Shown: one piece after another, positions 61,473-64,000 of the stretch | Numbering within the stretch: the stretch's first letter is position 1 | How the letters are laid out: the number at the start of each line of letters is the position of its first letter | Source of the DNA: JAHDHW01 sp965220465 | GTDB taxonomy: Bacteria > Bacteroidota > Bacteroidia > Chitinophagales > Saprospiraceae | NCBI GenBank assembly: GCA_965220465.1 | Contig: CBDCPZ010000022.1 | Coordinates: 124,001 to 188,000 of the forward strand | Reading direction: 5' to 3' | DNA: 64,000 nucleotides | Translations under genes and position numbers: made by a program | Notes under the pieces: model-generated | Database searches by the model: none | Seen by the model: the letters and a program-made list of their open reading frames with translations, nothing else | Told to the model about the DNA's origin: nothing

Positions 61473-64000
61473 TCATTGTACAACTACTACTTTTTTAGTT
61501 AAAAGGATATCTTCCTTTTCAATTTGGATTAAATAAAATCCTTGCTCTGGCAGTGAAATGTTGAATTTAGATTTATTTGTACTCTTATGTTGAATTAATT
61601 TTCCTGAGAGGTCATAAATTTTTATTTCCCAACGATCTAACATAGTTTTAGTATTTTGCCATTCTATCCAAACTTCTGATGAAGTTGGGTTTGGATAAAT
61701 TAGAACATCATATTGAATTTCAAAATTTTCAGTATTGCTAATTACCAGAGAATCGACAATTATATTTTCTGTAGTGTTTGTGGGAATCGGTGGATTAAAA
61801 TCAAAATAAATGTTTGCTGAATTTTGAATAATCGTATTGTTTTCCAATTCGGATAACGGGGAAATCTGGTATTTTACAAATCCTTGGCTCCCCATGGAAT
61901 CTTGTCCATTTGGAGGAAGATTTATATCCTCAAAATAAAATCTTAATATGCGACCAGATTCTAATGTAGTTTGCACTTCATGACTGCTAGAGACCACTCT
62001 TAAGGTATTAATATCTAAAGATTTGTCAAGCGTATCAACAACTATTATGTCAAATGCAGTATAATTTCCTTCATTTTGGAATCGGATTGTATATTCAATT
62101 GAATCCCCTTGAAGAGAATAATTAGAAAGATGATCTCCTAAAGGCTGTGCCATTTTATCATTCGGATCATATCCACAAAGAAGTTCTGATCGATCGCTAT
62201 CTGAGTAATTTCCAGGAGTTAGAGTACCTATATAATTAAACGAAACATTTAAAAAATCAACTCCCGGAGCTTCAAGAATCAATAGGAAAGTTCTTGATTC
62301 CATAAACTCCAATCCTTCGACATTCCAAGTAACTTGTCCAGAACCAGAACTAATCACCTCGGGAAAAGAATTAACATATTCGAAAACCGGGTCAAAATCT
62401 AATGTCATGTCGCTATTGATTTCATTAAATCCTTCATTCCTAAATGTTACCCAAACATTGACATGTTGATTGCAAATAATCGGTCCGACCGTAACATCCA
62501 TAGCGACCCCTTCAGGCATGTCATTAGACCATGCCCCAAAGTTGAGGTCTGTTACAGGATCATCTAATAAATTGAAATCCAGAATTGAATTTGAAGTATT
62601 CGACCATGGATCTAAAGCCGAATATGATACTTCAAAATCACCAGGATCAGGGTAAAATGAAAATGCTCCAATTGAATTGGTAAAAGCTATTATGCTGTCT
62701 GGATACAAAAAGACTTTATGATCAGGCAATCCTACATCTTCAGTAAAATCATACACACCATTTTGATTCGCATCATAATAAACTATTCCATGCGCTCCAA
62801 GATTCGTATTGCTTTCTCCACAAACTTCGCCTTGTTTCAATAATGAAACACCAATATGATGTGTAAACCACACATCCCCACATCCATCAATTGTAATATT
62901 TCTGTTATAGTTTGACCCAATATCCGAGTTGGTTACATTATAATAAATAAAATCAAAGCCATTCCAATATATTGCACCTCCGTTTGATGTTCCTAACCAA
63001 AAATTTCCCGATTCATCTTGTTCCATACATGTAACTCCTTCTGTAAGTGACCCAGTATCAATGTCAAAAATTTCCCAATTTGTGCCATCATATCTGAGTA
63101 AACCAATATCATGTGAAACCCAAATATTATCATTGTTATCTACATAAAGCCAACTAATAATATAATCTTCAATAGGTGAATTACTACTATCAAATACTTG
63201 CCATTCATTACCATCAAATTTAACAAGCTTACCTTCATAAGAAGAAATCCACAAATTCCCATTTGAATCAAAAGCAATGTCAAAGTTGTAATCAGAAAGA
63301 GGAGAGTTATTTTCATTATACCAAGTCCATGAAGAATTTGAATACTTTCCTAATCCATTCCAAGCACTTGCAGCCCACAAAGTTCCGTCATTTTCAAAAA
63401 GAATATCAAAAAAAGATTGACTCGACAAAAGTTCAAATGAAGCACCATTATATTTTACTAACCCTCCTCCAGGGTTTCCATTAGCTGCAAACCACAAATC
63501 ACAAGTATTGGTATCTACAGCCATTGCATATACCTCACCTGACATGCCCGTTTCAGCTGAAGAATATAAATTCCAGTTTAATCCATCAAATTTTAATAAT
63601 CCTCCAGACCCTAATCCAAGAAACCAATAATTACTATCACAATCTATCTGAACATCTGCAAAATAATTGTATCCAATTGGAAATATCTCAGTATTAAATT
63701 CCGTAAAGGATGTTTCCTCAACTTTAAAAATTCTAGCCTCAAATTGATTAACGTGAGCTGACATCCACAAATTTCCTTCATTGTCTACATGGTGTAATTC
63801 GGGTTCTGAGTATATGTAAGGAATATTTGGCAAATCATTAACGGCAAAAAAAGTCCATTCGACCCCATCATATTTCCCATACGAATAGGTAGTAGGTCCA
63901 TCTTCTATAAATTCCACCCAGATTTTTCCTGTTTCATCCTTGAAAGAATTATAACATCTACCAGGTAAATTTTCTGTTTCTACTGACCAATTATTCCCAT
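61473..64000 (-). CDS. Large secreted propeller protein with T9SS sorting domain, 5' end cut by window edge
   Basis: The minus-strand frame stays open from 61473 to the right edge (842 codons seen), so the true start lies beyond the window; a GTG at 63917 is only an internal codon. Residues seen first are a series of short propeller blades resembling two-component-regulator propeller repeats (SNGNLWISSYEGKLVKFDG, DNIWVSHDIGLLRYDG, GNFWLGTSNGGAIYW). An SdrD B-like segment (GIVYYDANQNGVYDF) follows, then conserved C-terminal domains (CGYDPNDKMAQPLGD, YTIRFQNEGNYTAFD), and a type A T9SS sorting domain ends the protein (LIYPNPTSSEVWIEW, KIYDLSGKLIQ). It is probably an exported surface protein. 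Confidence 0.85.
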   Translation of the reverse strand, partial: GNNWSVETENLPGRCYNSFKDETGKIWVEFIEDGPTTYSYGKYDGVEWTFFAVNDLPNIPYIYSEPELHHVDNEGNLWMSAHVNQFEARIFKVEETSFTEFNTEIFPIGYNYFADVQIDCDSNYWFLGLGSGGLLKFDGLNWNLYSSAETGMSGEVYAMAVDTNTCDLWFAANGNPGGGLVKYNGASFELLSSQSFFDILFENDGTLWAASAWNGLGKYSNSSWTWYNENNSPLSDYNFDIAFDSNGNLWISSYEGKLVKFDGNEWQVFDSSNSPIEDYIISWLYVDNNDNIWVSHDIGLLRYDGTNWEIFDIDTGSLTEGVTCMEQDESGNFWLGTSNGGAIYWNGFDFIYYNVTNSDIGSNYNRNITIDGCGDVWFTHHIGVSLLKQGEVCGESNTNLGAHGIVYYDANQNGVYDFTEDVGLPDHKVFLYPDSIIAFTNSIGAFSFYPDPGDFEVSYSALDPWSNTSNSILDFNLLDDPVTDLNFGAWSNDMPEGVAMDVTVGPIICNQHVNVWVTFRNEGFNEINSDMTLDFDPVFEYVNSFPEVISSGSGQVTWNVEGLEFMESRTFLLILEAPGVDFLNVSFNYIGTLTPGNYSDSDRSELLCGYDPNDKMAQPLGDHLSNYSLQGDSIEYTIRFQNEGNYTAFDIIVVDTLDKSLDINTLRVVSSSHEVQTTLESGRILRFYFEDINLPPNGQDSMGSQGFVKYQISPLSELENNTIIQNSANIYFDFNPPIPTNTTENIIVDSLVISNTENFEIQYDVLIYPNPTSSEVWIEWQNTKTMLDRWEIKIYDLSGKLIQHKSTNKSKFNISLPEQGFYLIQIEKEDILLTKKVVVVQ

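Noticed and set aside
1..64000. tRNA, rRNA, prophage, insertion sequence
   Set aside because: I saw no transposase, integrase, phage structural gene or tRNA-like T-loop pattern; a tRNA scanner would be decisive.

Overview
The window looks like chromosomal DNA of a gliding-type Bacteroidota, most likely in or near the Saprospirales. That placement is inferred from several features: a GldH-type gliding lipoprotein; three exported proteins with type IX secretion (T9SS) C-terminal sorting domains; two PD40/OmpA proteins, one with the domain order of PorE; a TonB receptor with an N-terminal carboxypeptidase-regulatory-like domain; AT-rich DNA; few Shine-Dalgarno sequences; and several TAnnTTTG promoter elements. 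I saw no rRNA, tRNA, insertion sequence, prophage or CRISPR array. Both ends cut through genes.

Layout. 1-2359: the 5' portion of a TonB-dependent receptor (minus). 2777-8289: a 2-hydroxyacid dehydrogenase, an unknown lipoprotein, carB without its allosteric domain, and AMP nucleosidase. 8286-12959: a heptaheme cytochrome/TPR lipoprotein translationally coupled to a quinone-oxidoreductase-like enzyme, then a PD40-OmpA protein. 13139-19682: gldH, dnaJ, grpE, a TlpA-like thioredoxin, a flavin reductase, a flippase-like membrane protein and an orphan VWA protein. 19709-19808: a cluster of degenerate heptamer repeats. 19813-23155: an M20 peptidase, a glycosyltransferase and rfbA. 23204-26994: a phosphorelay (hybrid kinase, Hpt, lone receiver) plus a small unknown protein.

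27076-37388: rlmD and an RDD protein on the minus strand, divergent from a plus-strand run of SpoIIM, DUF4129, DUF4350, MoxR ATPase, DUF58 and a protein made of three related domains. A 16-copy perfect heptamer array lies inside this run. 37381-43285: a PorE-like protein, a DAHP synthase/chorismate mutase fusion, a TPR protein and a radical SAM/SPASM enzyme. 43814-51031: pth and a TRAP transporter whose binding protein (dctP) is separated from the membrane subunits (dctQM) by an AraC regulator and a secreted propeller protein. 51095-58501: a phosphoesterase, a lipoprotein, an M14 peptidase, a small protein and clpB. 58936-64000: a secreted metalloprotease coupled to a DUF6438 protein, and a very large propeller protein that runs off the right edge.

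Most of the window is ordinary core metabolism, chaperones and cell-envelope biology. The points most worth following are the two heptamer repeat loci, the MoxR/DUF58/SpoIIM/RDD membrane cluster with its triplicated-domain protein, the promoter-terminator unit near 53.1 kb that could be a small RNA or leader, and the coupled heptaheme cytochrome pair. Domain and family names come from recognising motifs by eye; no database search was run.
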